Source: Vibrio mytili (GTDB taxonomy: Bacteria; Pseudomonadota; Gammaproteobacteria; Enterobacterales; Vibrionaceae). From it: a stretch of 64,000 nt of DNA. The DNA lies in NCBI RefSeq assembly GCF_000830505.1, contig NZ_JXOK01000036.1, positions 35,211-99,210 of the forward strand, read 5' to 3'. Positions within the stretch are counted from its first letter, which is position 1. Each line of letters starts with the position of its first letter. Positions 20,170 to 30,455 of this stretch are shown one piece after another. The translations under genes were made by a program, and so were the position numbers. The notes beneath the pieces are model-generated. The model was not told the DNA's origin and made no database searches. It saw only the letters and a program-made list of their open reading frames with translations.

Positions 20170-20785
20170 TTGGTTAGTGGAAGGCCCCGAGAACGGACCG
20201 CTGTTTATTTTCGCTCATGGCGCAGGAGCGGACATGGAGCATAACTTTATGGCAGCTGTTGCCAAGGGATTGGTCGAGCAGGGAATTCGTGTCGTACGTT
20301 TTAACTTTCCTTATATGATTAAACGGGCTGAGGATGGTAAAAAACGCCCACCGGATCGCGCGCCTAAACTGCTTGAAGCCTACAAAGAAGTGATCACTCA
20401 CTTTACGGATAAACCTATTGTTATTGGTGGTAAATCCATGGGAGGGCGTATGGCAAGCTTGTTAGCCGACCATGAATTGATCGCAGGTGTTGCTTGTTTA
20501 GGTTATCCCTTTCATCCTCCTGGTAAGCCAGAGAATTACAAAGGTGAACATCTAGCGATAATAGATAAACCTACTCTGATTTTGCAGGGTGAGCGCGACA
20601 CATTTGGTAAGCAGGAAGAATTCGATGAGTTTGCTTTGTCGGATCATATTCGCGTGACTTTTTTACCGGATGGTGACCATAGCTTTAAACCACGTAAGCG
20701 CTCAGGGTTTACTGAAGCGGAAAATCTTACTCTGGCGGTTGAGTGTTTAGCGGAATTTATTAACGAGGTATACAGTGAAAAGTAA
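20162..20785 (+). CDS. KANL3/Tex30-like alpha/beta hydrolase
   Basis: Cytosolic alpha/beta-hydrolase-fold protein of 207 residues with no known substrate. It has an oxyanion-type FAHGAGADM near residue 17, a nucleophile elbow GGKSMGGRM (serine about residue 95), an acid in QGERDTFG and a histidine in DGDHSFKPR, so the catalytic triad looks complete. It overlaps the gcvA stop and also the start of the DUF423 gene, so the four genes gcvA to rlmM are translationally coupled. A hydrolase of small esters is an inference from the fold. Confidence 0.8.
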   Translation: MSDWLVEGPENGPLFIFAHGAGADMEHNFMAAVAKGLVEQGIRVVRFNFPYMIKRAEDGKKRPPDRAPKLLEAYKEVITHFTDKPIVIGGKSMGGRMASLLADHELIAGVACLGYPFHPPGKPENYKGEHLAIIDKPTLILQGERDTFGKQEEFDEFALSDHIRVTFLPDGDHSFKPRKRSGFTEAENLTLAVECLAEFINEVYSEK

Positions 20786-21173
20786 GTGGTTACTCTCCTT
20801 TACCGGTTTATCTGGTGTCATCTCGGTTGCGCTTGGTGCGTTTGCCGCTCATGGATTAAAAGCCATGTTGTCGCCGTACTTGCTTGAGGTATTTAAGACC
20901 GGTGTGTTGTATCAATTCATCCATACTTTAGCGATCGCATTTTGTGGGCTTTTGTTGCTAATGAATTTAGAACAAAAGGCGCAAAAGTATTTTTTCATCG
21001 CAGCGATTTGCTTTATCATCGGCATCTTTTGTTTTAGCGGCAGTCTCTACGCGCTGGCGCTAACGGGCATCAAGTGGTTTGGTCCTATCACTCCGATGGG
21101 TGGATTTATGTTTATGATCGGCTGGTGTCTGTTCTTTTTTGCTGCGTTTAATATCAAAGAGGTCTCCAAGTGA
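20775..21173 (+). CDS. DUF423 small membrane protein (YgdD-like)
   Basis: 132 residues with four hydrophobic spans and no soluble domain. The first span carries the family pattern [10 protein letters not shown], followed by [11 protein letters not shown]. Function unknown. In E. coli the homologue ygdD also sits between gcvA and rlmM, so the linkage is old. It overlaps both neighbours (11 bases with the hydrolase, 4 with rlmM). Confidence 0.85.
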   Translation: MKSKWLLSFTGLSGVISVALGAFAAHGLKAMLSPYLLEVFKTGVLYQFIHTLAIAFCGLLLLMNLEQKAQKYFFIAAICFIIGIFCFSGSLYALALTGIKWFGPITPMGGFMFMIGWCLFFFAAFNIKEVSK

Positions 21174-22261
21174 AACAACTGATGCTCTATTGCCGTTCTG
21201 GCTTCGAGAAAGAGTGTGCTGGTGAAATTCAGGACAAAGCGACGCAACTGGAAGTGTTCGGCTTCCCGCGTGTTAAGAAAAACGCCGGATACGTTGTCTT
21301 TGAATGTTATCAAGATGGAGATGCAGACAAATTGGCAAGAGAGTTGGACTTTCAGTCTTTGATCTTCGCTCGTCAGATGTTTGCCGTGGCCGCTGAATTC
21401 GTATCGTTACCAAGTGAAGATCGCATTAGCCCGATCCTTACTGAGTTAGCGGATATTGACGCTTTCCCTCGCTGTGGGGATTTGCGTATCGAAACGCCTG
21501 ACACTAACGAAGCAAAAGAGCTACTGAAATTCTGCCGCAAGTTTACCGTACCGATGAGACAAGCATTACGTGGTAAAGGGTTGATGTGGAATAAAGACAA
21601 CGCGAAAAAGCCTGTGCTGCACATTTGCTTCGTTGCACCAGGTCACTGTTATGTTGGTTATTCGTACTCAGACAACAACTCACAGTTTTTTATGGGCATA
21701 CCACGCTTGAAGTTTCCAGCGGATGCGCCAAGTCGTTCAACATTAAAGCTGGAAGAAGCGTTCCATGTGTTTATTCCACGTGAAGAGTGGGACGAGCGTT
21801 TGGCGCCTGGAATGTGGGGAGTGGATTTGGGGGCGTGTCCTGGTGGCTGGACTTACCAATTGGTGAAGCGCTCGATGTTTGTTCATTGCGTCGATAACGG
21901 AATGATGGCAGACAGCTTGATGGAAACGGGCCAGATTAAGCACCATATGGTTGACGGGTTCAAGTTTGAACCTGACCGTAAGAATGTAACTTGGATCGTT
22001 TGTGATATGGTTGAAAAGCCTGCACGTGTGGCGCACTTGATGGGCCAATGGTTGCTCAAAGGGTGGGCAAAAGAAGCAATATTTAATCTCAAGTTGCCAA
22101 TGAAAGGTCGCTACGACGAAGTGCTGCAAGATCTAGAGAACTTGAAACTGTTTCTGATTGAAAACAAAGTCAAATTCAAGTTGCAAGCTAAGCACTTATA
22201 TCATGACCGTGAAGAGATCACGATCCATATTCAGTGTTTGTCGAATATCTCTCCGCACTGA
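21170..22261 (+). CDS. rlmM: 23S rRNA 2'-O-ribose C2498 methyltransferase
   Basis: SAM-dependent methylation of the ribose of C2498 in 23S rRNA. The 363 residues have an N-terminal THUMP-containing region and a C-terminal Rossmann methyltransferase domain with the SAM motif [14 protein letters not shown] (about residues 219-232) and catalytic lysines such as [10 protein letters not shown]. The start is a GTG overlapping the previous stop (GTGA). Confidence 0.94.
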   Translation: MKQLMLYCRSGFEKECAGEIQDKATQLEVFGFPRVKKNAGYVVFECYQDGDADKLARELDFQSLIFARQMFAVAAEFVSLPSEDRISPILTELADIDAFPRCGDLRIETPDTNEAKELLKFCRKFTVPMRQALRGKGLMWNKDNAKKPVLHICFVAPGHCYVGYSYSDNNSQFFMGIPRLKFPADAPSRSTLKLEEAFHVFIPREEWDERLAPGMWGVDLGACPGGWTYQLVKRSMFVHCVDNGMMADSLMETGQIKHHMVDGFKFEPDRKNVTWIVCDMVEKPARVAHLMGQWLLKGWAKEAIFNLKLPMKGRYDEVLQDLENLKLFLIENKVKFKLQAKHLYHDREEITIHIQCLSNISPH

Positions 22262-22283
22262 TTGGTTGAAACACAAATCATGT

Positions 22284-22314
22284 AAAAAGCGCCGGCACAT
22301 ACTGGCGCTTTTTT
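22284..22314. terminator. Bidirectional terminator between rlmM and xni
   Basis: Inverted repeat aaaaagcgcc / ggcgctttttt with A and T runs on the two sides, between convergent rlmM and xni. Confidence 0.75.
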
Positions 22315-22381
22315 CATTTATTGGACGTGACACTGGAGATACGACGATATCAATCGCCATATCTTTTCCAAATACGCCTCG

Positions 22382-23164
22382 CTACGCCACCTTGTTCGGC
22401 CCGGTAAAACGAATATCTTGCAGATTAAAACCGAGTTCGATATCGCACTTGAGTGCGGCCACCTGCTTACATAACCTTGCCGATTCGATGTGCTCGTCCA
22501 ATTTTTTGCGGTACTTTGAGGCTAACTCATTGCTTGCGTAAGCCGTTTCAATATCTTCAAACTGAGTCAGTATCTCTTTTGCTGCCTTCGGTCCAATCCC
22601 TGGTACACCGGGTACCTGACTAGAGCTGATACCGGTTAATCCCCAATAATCTGCCAGTTGACTCGGTTTTACGCCAAACTCTTTGTCGATAAACGGCTCA
22701 TCTAACCAGCGATGTTGAAAGTAGTCTCGGATTTGAAGCGTAGGAGATAACAGCTGACAGTAACCTTTATCAGTAGAGACGATAGTCACTTTTTCTCCGT
22801 GACTGGCCACTTTGGTTGCCAATGTCGCGACCAGATCATCGGCTTCGTCACCATCGGACAATAATGAGTCAATGCCTTGTTCCCACCATGCTTGCTGAAT
22901 ACTATCTAAACCTTGTAATAACGGCTCTGGCATTGGCTTACGGTTTTGTTTGTAGTCAGGAAGTAGATCTGCGCGCCAACCTCTGTCTTGCTCGTGATGA
23001 TCAAACACAGCAATGATATGCGTCGGGTTAGCTTCTGACAGGATGCGAGAGAGCGTTCTTTGGGTTGTGGTAATGGTTCTTGCTATGTCGGTAGGATCGG
23101 GCTGAGCAGAGTGTACTCTGCGGATCAGGTTTAGCGCATCGATAATAACAAGATGAATAGACAT
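22382..23164 (-). CDS. xni: Flap endonuclease-like protein Xni (exodeoxyribonuclease IX)
   Basis: Homologue of the 5'-nuclease domain of DNA polymerase I, acting on branched DNA. The 260 residues include acidic metal-binding positions (IDALNLIRR at the start, DGDEADDLVA, STDKGYCQLL) and a helix-hairpin-helix with one-K stretch GVPGIGPKAAKEIL. It follows ppnN, separated by a terminator. Confidence 0.92.
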   Translation of the reverse strand: MSIHLVIIDALNLIRRVHSAQPDPTDIARTITTTQRTLSRILSEANPTHIIAVFDHHEQDRGWRADLLPDYKQNRKPMPEPLLQGLDSIQQAWWEQGIDSLLSDGDEADDLVATLATKVASHGEKVTIVSTDKGYCQLLSPTLQIRDYFQHRWLDEPFIDKEFGVKPSQLADYWGLTGISSSQVPGVPGIGPKAAKEILTQFEDIETAYASNELASKYRKKLDEHIESARLCKQVAALKCDIELGFNLQDIRFTGPNKVA

Positions 23165-23178
23165 AATGACTTAGCAAT

Positions 23179-23200
23179 AAAAAAGGGGCGTAATGCCCCT
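23179..23200 (-). terminator. Terminator of ppnN
   Basis: On the minus strand, aggggc / gcccct around a five-base loop, then six T. It lies in the 58-base gap between ppnN and xni. Confidence 0.75.
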
Positions 23201-23222
23201 AGTGTAACGAATGCTAGCGTGA

Positions 23223-24598
23223 CTATCGACCTTCAATTTCTGGATGAGCAATGCGATAACAAGGTTCATACTCAGATCCACCCGGTAGCTTCATTCGGTG
23301 TTGGACGACAAAATCCTGTAATAATTTGTCTAGTTTCTTCATTAAGACGGGATCACCATTAATCGTAAATGGCCCGCGAGACTCGATTTCACGAATGCCT
23401 TCTGCTTTGACGTTCCCAGCGACAATGCCTGAGAAGGCTTGACGTAAGTTTGCGGCCAGTACTTGAGGTGCTTGGCCTAGGTTGAGATCCAGTTGTTCCA
23501 TAGAGTCATGATTTGGCGTAAATGGTAACTGGAACTCAGGCTCAATTTTTAGTGACCAATTAAAGCTGTATGCGTCGCCTTTTTCTTTGCGGTACTGGCG
23601 AACATCTTCCATTGCACGCTTCATTATTCGCGCCACTTCTGCGGGATTATCGATAATTATTTGATAGTGTTTTTGCCCTTCTTCACCGAGAGTATCACGA
23701 ATAAATTCATCAATGGACCGGAAGTAATCTTCGCTTTCTTTTGGGCCGGTCAATACAATTGGCATTGGCTGTTCGGCGTTGTCTGGATGCATCATAATAC
23801 CGAGTAAATACAGGAGTTCCTCCGCAGTGCCAGGCCCACCAGGAAGATGACGATACCGTGCGCCATTCGTACAAACGCTTCTAAGCGCTTTTCGATGTCC
23901 GGCATGATAACCAGTTCGTTGACGATCGGGTTGGGTGGCTCAGCAGCGATGATCGATGGTTCCGTAAGCCCTAGGTATCGTTGTTGAGTATAGCGCTGTT
24001 TGGCGTGACCTATTGCCGCTCCCTTCATTGGTCCTTCCATCGCACCAGGACCGCAACCAGTACAAATGTTCAGCTCCCTTAATCCCAACTCGTTACCGAC
24101 TTCACGGGTGTATTGGTATTCAACCGCGTTAATCGAGTGACCACCCCAGCACACCACAAGGTTAGGCGCAATACCTGGCGTCAGGGCTCTTGCATTACGC
24201 AGAATACCGAACACTAAGTTGGTGATGTGAATTGGGTTGGTGAGGTTTAAACGCTGGCTGTCTGCCAAGTGCATATTGACATACACAATGTCGCGCAAGA
24301 CCGAAAACAAGTGCTCCTGAATCCCTTTGATGATTTTTCCATCAACGAAAGCATGCTCTGGTGGGTCTGTCAGTTCCAGCTTAATACCACGTTCTCGCCT
24401 GACGACTTCGACATCAAATGATTGGTGACGGTCTAGGAGTTCTTTCGAGTTGTCGGTGTGACTGCCGGAGTTTAATACCGCTAAGGTACAGTTGCGATAA
24501 AGCTGATAAATATCGCTAGAGGCTGTTTTCTTTAAGCGTTCAACTTCTAGCTGGGATAGCAAGTCCATGCTTCCTTTGGGGCTGATATGGGTAATCAT
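23223..24598 (-). pseudogene. ppnN: Nucleotide 5'-monophosphate nucleosidase PpnN, frameshifted by one missing base
   Basis: Splits purine and pyrimidine nucleotide monophosphates into base and ribose 5-phosphate; the E. coli enzyme (YgdH) is controlled by (p)ppGpp. The first frame runs from 24598 through [15 protein letters not shown] to HGIVIF. The second ([23 protein letters not shown] onward) ends at 23223. At about 23842 the plus strand has GG where GGG is expected (minus CC for CCC). Restoring it rebuilds the LOG-family motif [15 protein letters not shown] and gives 458 residues (E. coli 454). The break falls exactly in that catalytic motif. Error in the sequence is more likely than decay, since both halves are well conserved. 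Confidence 0.87.
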
Positions 24599-24850
24599 AG
24601 CGCCTCCTTATGATTGTTCTTATTTGGGGGAAAGTGCTGACTTCACTGAGTGATCGAGTGGTTCTGTTAGTATGGTATTGGTTATCACTATGTAGAGGTG
24701 TTTTCATCACACGAATAGTTACAGCTTAGCAGAATGAAAGCAGTAATATGTGATAAGACGTTGATTATAAACTGGATGAATAGAATAACGTTGCTGTTTG
24801 GTTGTTATTTGAGCGCTTTTGGTAACACTGACCGAGTTAGAACGTGCTGC

Positions 24851-26415
24851 TTAACTCCAACTGAGTTGGTTTTTACCGCGACTTTTAGCATCATTGAGCA
24901 TTTGACCAAGTCGGTCTATCACTAGTGCGGGGGAGTCGGCTTCTTTGAACGACGTGGATACCGCTGTCAAAGTTATGACGATATTCTGTTCACGAAATTT
25001 GAACGGTAGCTGGCTGATATTATGTTGTATTTTCTTTATCAGATCTAACGTGTATTCTTCTGTCTGTTCCGGAATGAGGAGGATAAACTCTTCACCGCTA
25101 AAGCGGGCAACGGTTTCAGTTTTAGCCGCGCATTTGTTAATGTTACGTGCAATGATTTTGAGTGCTTTATCTCCGGCACTATAGCCGTAGCTATCATTGA
25201 TCATCTTGAAACGATCGACATCAAACAAAACCACACGCAGATTGTTTTGTGAGCGAACCCAGCGGCGGTATTCTAGTTCTAAGCGATCGTTAAAAGCGGT
25301 GCGGTTGTACACTTTGGTTAGAGGATCGAGCAACATACGCTGTGCTTGGTCATCCAAGCGGCGGCGGTAGTCCTGAGTGCTTTCAAATACGGCTTCTAAT
25401 TGATTTTTACTGTATATCAAGCGTTCTTGAAGTGCTTGCTCACGCTCTTGCGTCATTTGCAAGCGTTCAGAAAGTGAGGCCATTTGAGCTAAGAGTGGGG
25501 CAACATCTTGTTTGAGCTCATCTACCCCTTTAGTTTGATTAAGCGATTCTTGTGCTCGTTCGAGCAAACTGTTCATTTCTGAGTTTAGCTCTTGCCGATG
25601 CTCAAAATAGCTATGATGTTGGTCGACGTTTTGATGGACCGTTTTCAGATTGCTCGCTAAGGCCGAATTCAACTGATCTAAAAACTGACCGGAGGCTTTA
25701 CGTTCCTCTTTTGTTGCCTCTACGACGAGTCTGAGCGTGGATAGGGTCAGCTCAATGAGTGACTCCGCATTAACACTAAGCAAGAGTTTAGCTCGAATGT
25801 CGAGCAGTTTATCTCCAGACTCTCCTTCGAAATCTAACTCGGTAATGGTGTGTTGAAGGTCGCTAATCAAATGTTCAAGCTGCGACTTATCTGGATCATT
25901 TTCAAACTCATTTAGCTGTAGGCGGGAATTTGAAGTGATGATCTTAATTGCGCGCTCATAAATGCTAAGCAGTTTTGTTGCTTGATCGGCTTGCTTCCCT
26001 GAAAGGGAATCAGACAGGTTCAATAAGTGACGTAATTCGCGCTTAAGCTGAGCGGGCAAACCCGTAATCCGTTGTAGAGTCTCGCCACTGCATTTGATTT
26101 GTTCGTTAAGATAGCTGTGCTGTTTTTGTGTCGTTTGGGATTGTTGCTTGAGCATTCTTTCCAATACGGCTAAGCGTGGAATAAGCGTGCTGATATCCGT
26201 TTTACGCTTTAGATCATGTTGGATTTCAAGCAAGTATTGAGATACCTGCGGATTTGATCCTTGGCAAGCTGAAGACAGAGAAGCACGATGCGCTTTAGAA
26301 CCTGTTGCTCTCTTCTAAATTTGAGCGAACTATCACGGTGCGTCAACCTGAGCTCGTCTAGTTGACAACTCAGTTGATGAAGCTGTGATTGTATATCGGA
26401 CTTTAAAATACCCAT
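24851..26415 (-). pseudogene. Coiled-coil GGDEF protein, frameshifted near the N-terminus
   Basis: Likely diguanylate cyclase-type protein (cyclic di-GMP synthesis). The C-terminal ~160 residues form the GGDEF domain: DPLTKVYNRTAFNDRL, DVDRFKMINDSYGYSAGD, then the active-site motif as SGEEF (about residue 440) instead of GGEEF. The product inhibition site (RxxD) is absent. The first ~350 residues are helical and Gln/Leu/Glu-rich, with no membrane span. The main frame is open from 26233; a 68-residue frame from 26415 precedes it. One added base near 26252-26256 joins them into 521 residues. If the break is real, an ATG at 26233 could still give a 460-residue protein. Confidence 0.75.
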
Positions 26416-26515
26416 ATTGAGTGACGACGATTAAATCCATTTACGACTACTATGAATTCGATAATAACAAAAAACATGATAGCGTCATTAGTTATTCATC
26501 GTATGGCGACGTTAA

Positions 26516-28798
26516 TTATCCACTTTTTAAGATATTCTTGATGTCTTCCTCATTCTTGTAAGACGAATGAATTTTTATCAGGCCTTGGGCAATAGCATGT
26601 CGGCATGCCGTTCTTATGTCCCCTGTTGCAAAGCTCGCCGCTGGTGCATTTTCTATAGCCTTTAAGAAAACCCAGTGACTTTGCTTCGTTTTTAGACTTA
26701 TTTCACGTGCAATGTGTGTCGCGAGAAGAAGTAAATCGAGCAACTCTTCGTCATTGATTGCGGTATAAGCACGTGGCAAGAATGGGTAATCGCTGATCCC
26801 GATACGGATGACGCGATTGATATCATGCTGCTGTGCAAACTCGTCGACCCAAGTTTGGAATTTATCGAACATTTCCTCAGCGGGTGCATCACGATCAGAG
26901 TTTGGCTCTATGTACAATAAATTTGCATCTGAGAAGTGGTATAAACGCGCGGGTTTTTGGATTTTTTCTGCCATGAATTCCCCAAAAGCGCGCTCTAACT
27001 CTAATCCTGCTTTATACCCGTTTTGAACGTACATGCTGCGTAAAAACGGCAAATCGATCATGACAAAGCGTAAGCGATCATTAAGGGGTTCATGAATCAA
27101 CTCTCCGATCTGCCACTGTTCAAAGGTATCACTTGATTTTTTCAATGAACGAGACAGTTTCACATTGAGCATGCGTAGATTGTTTAGACGTGAACGAGAA
27201 TGAGTAAATAGGTCATTACGCAGCTTTTCTATTTGACTCGTTTGGCGTTGCATCACGACACCACGACGCATGATGAACAAAAACATCACCAGCACGGTAA
27301 TAAACAGAGCAAAAGAAATCTTCTGAAATTTACGATGTTCGGTCTCCACTTGTTTCAGGCGTTCTGACTGACCTACATAGTGAATCTTTTGCTCAGCAAA
27401 TTCTTTCTGTTGACGGAATGCGTCTTCACTTATTTGGTTGAGCTGTGCCTGCTCAAGTTTGACCAAATGGGTGTACTTTTTATAGGCATCAAGGGACGAT
27501 TTATAGTCGTTTGCTTGCTCGTAACCAAGCGCTAAATAGAGATAGGATTGTTGCTTGGTAAAGTTATCCTGAGGCTGCGATTGGCCAACGAACTCTAAAG
27601 CATTATTGGCATGCTCTATCACGCCTTTGCTATCATTTTTATGATAGGCCAGACCCGAACGAAGTAGGGCAGCTCGAGCTTCTAGGCTTGGCAAACTTGC
27701 GTATTCAAGCAACTCTGTCGCGCGATCCAAGTATTGCTCAGCAAGAGTATAGTTATAGAGCTGAAGGTAGGTGGCGGCGAGACTAAGACGAATCTTGATC
27801 ATTCGTTCTAAATATTTGCTGGTGCTCTCATGATCGAGCACATTGAAGTAATGCACCAATGCAAGGTTGTATTTGCCTTGGTAGTAATAAATATCGCCCA
27901 TTTTTTCAAGGGAGTCTGCAAGAATCGGAGAGTTAGGGTAACTATCGTAAAAGTCCGCTGCCTGCGATAAATATTCGATGGCTTTATCGTAGACTCGGCG
28001 CTCCTGAAACAATCTTGCCAGTAAACGATTAACTTTTGCCAGTCTGGCCCCACTGTCTGCTTCTATAGATAGCCAGTAACCATAAAGAAGCTCGGTCAAG
28101 GCTGGATTGTATTTTTTGTTTGTAAGATAAAACTGCCCAACCGTGGTGTAATAATCAATGAGCGTAGCATCAGAGCGATTGGTTTCTAGTTGCTTTTTCG
28201 CTTGAGCGTACAGCTGCTCAGCCTTAGTTACATCACCACGATGCGATTCCAGCAATGCACGTTGCATCGTAAGGCTATAGCGAACATTTTCTTCTCTCGG
28301 TAACATGACCTCAGGCTCGTCGAGCGATTTTTCGATTTGGTTGAGTCTATCTTCTGCTTTGTCATAGTTTTTGTCATACATCCAAACCATTTGATTGCGC
28401 ATCAATTGGACATCTAACTCCATATACGACAATTGATATTGGGTGGCGAGGTTTTGGGCATCATCAAGGATTTCAATCGCAGCACGTACGTTGCCTAGCT
28501 TGTAGTTGGCTTGCGCGATAATTTGATACGCTTCAATGGTGCTGCTCGGTGTGCGAATGTTTCGGTCGGTCTCCTCGCGAGACATCGCTGATGGGTTATC
28601 ACTGTCGTTCGGTTTATACAACTCACGTTGGTCGAGGTAGTTTTTCGCCAGTTGTTTGGCTTGCGCGGGTTCTATTTCTGTCAGTTGCTGTGCTTCTTTC
28701 AGCAAAGAGGTCGATAAAATGGTCGCGTGAAGGGGGTGTGTTAGCAACACACAACATAAACCAATAAGCTTTAATAAACGCGAACTGTCGCAAAACAT
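26516..28798 (-). CDS. Membrane TPR protein with degenerate GGDEF-like C-terminus
   Basis: 760 residues. An N-terminal signal peptide (about 1-26, ending HPLHA) is followed by a long periplasmic series of tetratricopeptide repeats (about 60-450, e.g. AIEYLSQAADFYDSYPNSP, LADSLEKMGDIYYYQGKYNLAL). A coiled stretch, one membrane span (about 493-511) and a cytoplasmic domain come next. That domain resembles GGDEF in layout (MIDLPFLRSMYVQNGYKAG, then HFSDANLLYI near residue 617 where RxGGDEFLL would be), but every catalytic residue is lost. It may sense a periplasmic signal and act by binding. It lies 100 bases upstream of the GGDEF gene, same strand. Function not known to me. Confidence 0.75.
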   Translation of the reverse strand: MFCDSSRLLKLIGLCCVLLTHPLHATILSTSLLKEAQQLTEIEPAQAKQLAKNYLDQRELYKPNDSDNPSAMSREETDRNIRTPSSTIEAYQIIAQANYKLGNVRAAIEILDDAQNLATQYQLSYMELDVQLMRNQMVWMYDKNYDKAEDRLNQIEKSLDEPEVMLPREENVRYSLTMQRALLESHRGDVTKAEQLYAQAKKQLETNRSDATLIDYYTTVGQFYLTNKKYNPALTELLYGYWLSIEADSGARLAKVNRLLARLFQERRVYDKAIEYLSQAADFYDSYPNSPILADSLEKMGDIYYYQGKYNLALVHYFNVLDHESTSKYLERMIKIRLSLAATYLQLYNYTLAEQYLDRATELLEYASLPSLEARAALLRSGLAYHKNDSKGVIEHANNALEFVGQSQPQDNFTKQQSYLYLALGYEQANDYKSSLDAYKKYTHLVKLEQAQLNQISEDAFRQQKEFAEQKIHYVGQSERLKQVETEHRKFQKISFALFITVLVMFLFIMRRGVVMQRQTSQIEKLRNDLFTHSRSRLNNLRMLNVKLSRSLKKSSDTFEQWQIGELIHEPLNDRLRFVMIDLPFLRSMYVQNGYKAGLELERAFGEFMAEKIQKPARLYHFSDANLLYIEPNSDRDAPAEEMFDKFQTWVDEFAQQHDINRVIRIGISDYPFLPRAYTAINDEELLDLLLLATHIAREISLKTKQSHWVFLKAIENAPAASFATGDIRTACRHAIAQGLIKIHSSYKNEEDIKNILKSG

Positions 28799-28935
28799 CC
28801 TTTCGTTCCCTCGAACTGGTTGAGATCTGGCTGACTTCTCAAGTTATCTTGAGTGAGTTGAACATACACCTTGCGATGGGCATTACTGTCGTGCACACCG
28901 TTAAAATGAATCGATATAATACCATGCCTAGGAAA

Positions 28936-28969
28936 TAAAAACGTCCAGCAATCCAATTGATTGCTGGAC
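28936..28969 (-). terminator. Terminator of queF
   Basis: On the minus strand, gtccagcaatc / gattgctggac followed by a T-rich stretch (complement of 28936-28941), 12 bases after the queF stop. Confidence 0.8.
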
Positions 28970-28980
28970 TTAACAGCCGC

Positions 28981-29826
28981 TTACTGACGAGCCATGCGAT
29001 GATTATGCGTGGGTTTGTCTTGCTCTGTTGAGCGGTAAGGGTTGATGTCTAAACCGCCACGACGTGTATATCGTGCAAATACGGTTAACTTGCTTGGTTG
29101 GCAATACTTCATTAGGTCGGTAAAAATACGCTCGACACATTGTTCATGAAACTCATTGTGCTCACGGAACGAGACGATGTATCGCAGCAGTTTCTCGCGG
29201 TCAATTTTCGCGCCTTGGTAGTGAATTTCCACGCTGCCCCAGTCCGGCTGATTGGTAATCAAACAATTAGACTTTAATAGGTGACTGTGAAGTGACTCTT
29301 CGACATGCGCTTTGCCAGCAGCGCCTTCGAGTAGTGTCGGGTCAAATTCATAATTAGTGATGTTGATATCTTGATCGTCAATGCACTCACCAGCCATTGT
29401 TACTATCGGTTGGTTGGTATAATGGGTGACAGGGTTCACTTCCACAAACACTTGCTCACCGGCACATTCAGATAGATCTTGCGTCAGGCGATCAGCCACG
29501 GCTTCCCAGCTAGCAAAGTGGGTTTGATTATAGCTGTTGAGATACAGCTTAAAGGATTTCGATTCAATTAAGTTCGCACTGGTTGCCGGAATGTAGACTT
29601 CCCCTACCGCGACTTGAGGTAACCCTTTACTGTTGAGCCAAGATAACTCGTAAAGCGTCCAGATGTCGTGACCAACAAATGGCAGCTCATCGCCTAACTG
29701 TAGGTCGTCACGGTTTAGGCTGCGAGGTACTGGTTGCAACAAGCTAGCATCATATTGGTTCGAGTATTCGGTTTTTTTACCGAGGGTTAGGCCAGCTAGC
29801 TCTTTCGCGTCTGAATATTTGCTCAT
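28981..29826 (-). CDS. queF: NADPH-dependent 7-cyano-7-deazaguanine reductase
   Basis: Reduces preQ0 to preQ1 in queuosine synthesis, a modification of tRNA wobble guanosines. The 281 residues are the long bimodular form seen in E. coli. The NADPH-binding motif [15 protein letters not shown] is in the N-terminal half, and the catalytic cysteine is in [15 protein letters not shown] (about residue 189). [11 protein letters not shown] follows. Divergent from syd, with 81 bases between starts. Confidence 0.96.
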   Translation of the reverse strand: MSKYSDAKELAGLTLGKKTEYSNQYDASLLQPVPRSLNRDDLQLGDELPFVGHDIWTLYELSWLNSKGLPQVAVGEVYIPATSANLIESKSFKLYLNSYNQTHFASWEAVADRLTQDLSECAGEQVFVEVNPVTHYTNQPIVTMAGECIDDQDINITNYEFDPTLLEGAAGKAHVEESLHSHLLKSNCLITNQPDWGSVEIHYQGAKIDREKLLRYIVSFREHNEFHEQCVERIFTDLMKYCQPSKLTVFARYTRRGGLDINPYRSTEQDKPTHNHRMARQ

Positions 29827-29907
29827 ACTTTGTGGTCGTTTTCGATTAGAATGGCGAGAATTTTACTGAATCCGCTGACTAATTGCTATCTAGATGAGGA
29901 GACCTTC

Positions 29908-30453
29908 ATGACCCAAACCGTGACTCAGGCACTACAAGATTTCAGCCTGCGCTACCAACAAGCTTGGCAAAATGCCCACCAAGAATTGCCACGCAGTGAA
30001 GAGCTTGCTGAACTTGTTTCTCCATGTGTCGAAGAACGACGTGACGGGGTGGTATTGTGGAAAGCATTTCCTCGTGAAGAAATGGCGGACTTTACCAATG
30101 TTGAAAACGCTATTGAACTGGCGCTGCATGATGACATTAAAGACTTTTATGGCTTTCAATACAGTGCGGATATGGAAGCGGCTTGGGATGGAAACCCTCT
30201 AACGTTACTTCAGGTGTGGAGTGATGATGACTTTGATCGTCTGCAAGAAAATATTCTGGGTCATTTGGTCACTCAACGTCGTCTCAAGCTGAAGCCTACA
30301 GTATTTATTGCCGCAACCGATGCCGAGTTAGATGTGGTGTCTATCTGCAACCTGACCGGGAACGTAATTTTGGAGCGTCTAGGTACGTCTCAACGCGATG
30401 TGTTGGCAAATAACGTCAGTGAGTTTCTTAATAATCTCGAGGTCGTAGTATAA
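29908..30453 (+). CDS. syd: SecY-interacting protein Syd
   Basis: Cytosolic protein that binds SecY and has been proposed to check translocon assembly. The 181-residue product from ATG 29908 matches the family ([12 protein letters not shown] at the start, [28 protein letters not shown]). GAGGAGACC lies just upstream; the open frame from 29830 adds non-conserved residues. Two bases separate it from the DUF2310 gene, so they form one operon. queF next to syd is also the E. coli arrangement. Confidence 0.93.
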   Translation: MTQTVTQALQDFSLRYQQAWQNAHQELPRSEELAELVSPCVEERRDGVVLWKAFPREEMADFTNVENAIELALHDDIKDFYGFQYSADMEAAWDGNPLTLLQVWSDDDFDRLQENILGHLVTQRRLKLKPTVFIAATDAELDVVSICNLTGNVILERLGTSQRDVLANNVSEFLNNLEVVV

Positions 30454-30455
30454 GC

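Noticed and set aside
24734..24925. 63-residue plus-strand frame between ppnN and the GGDEF gene
   Set aside because: It overlaps the GGDEF gene end, with no ribosome site or similarity; the gap is most likely the ppnN promoter region.
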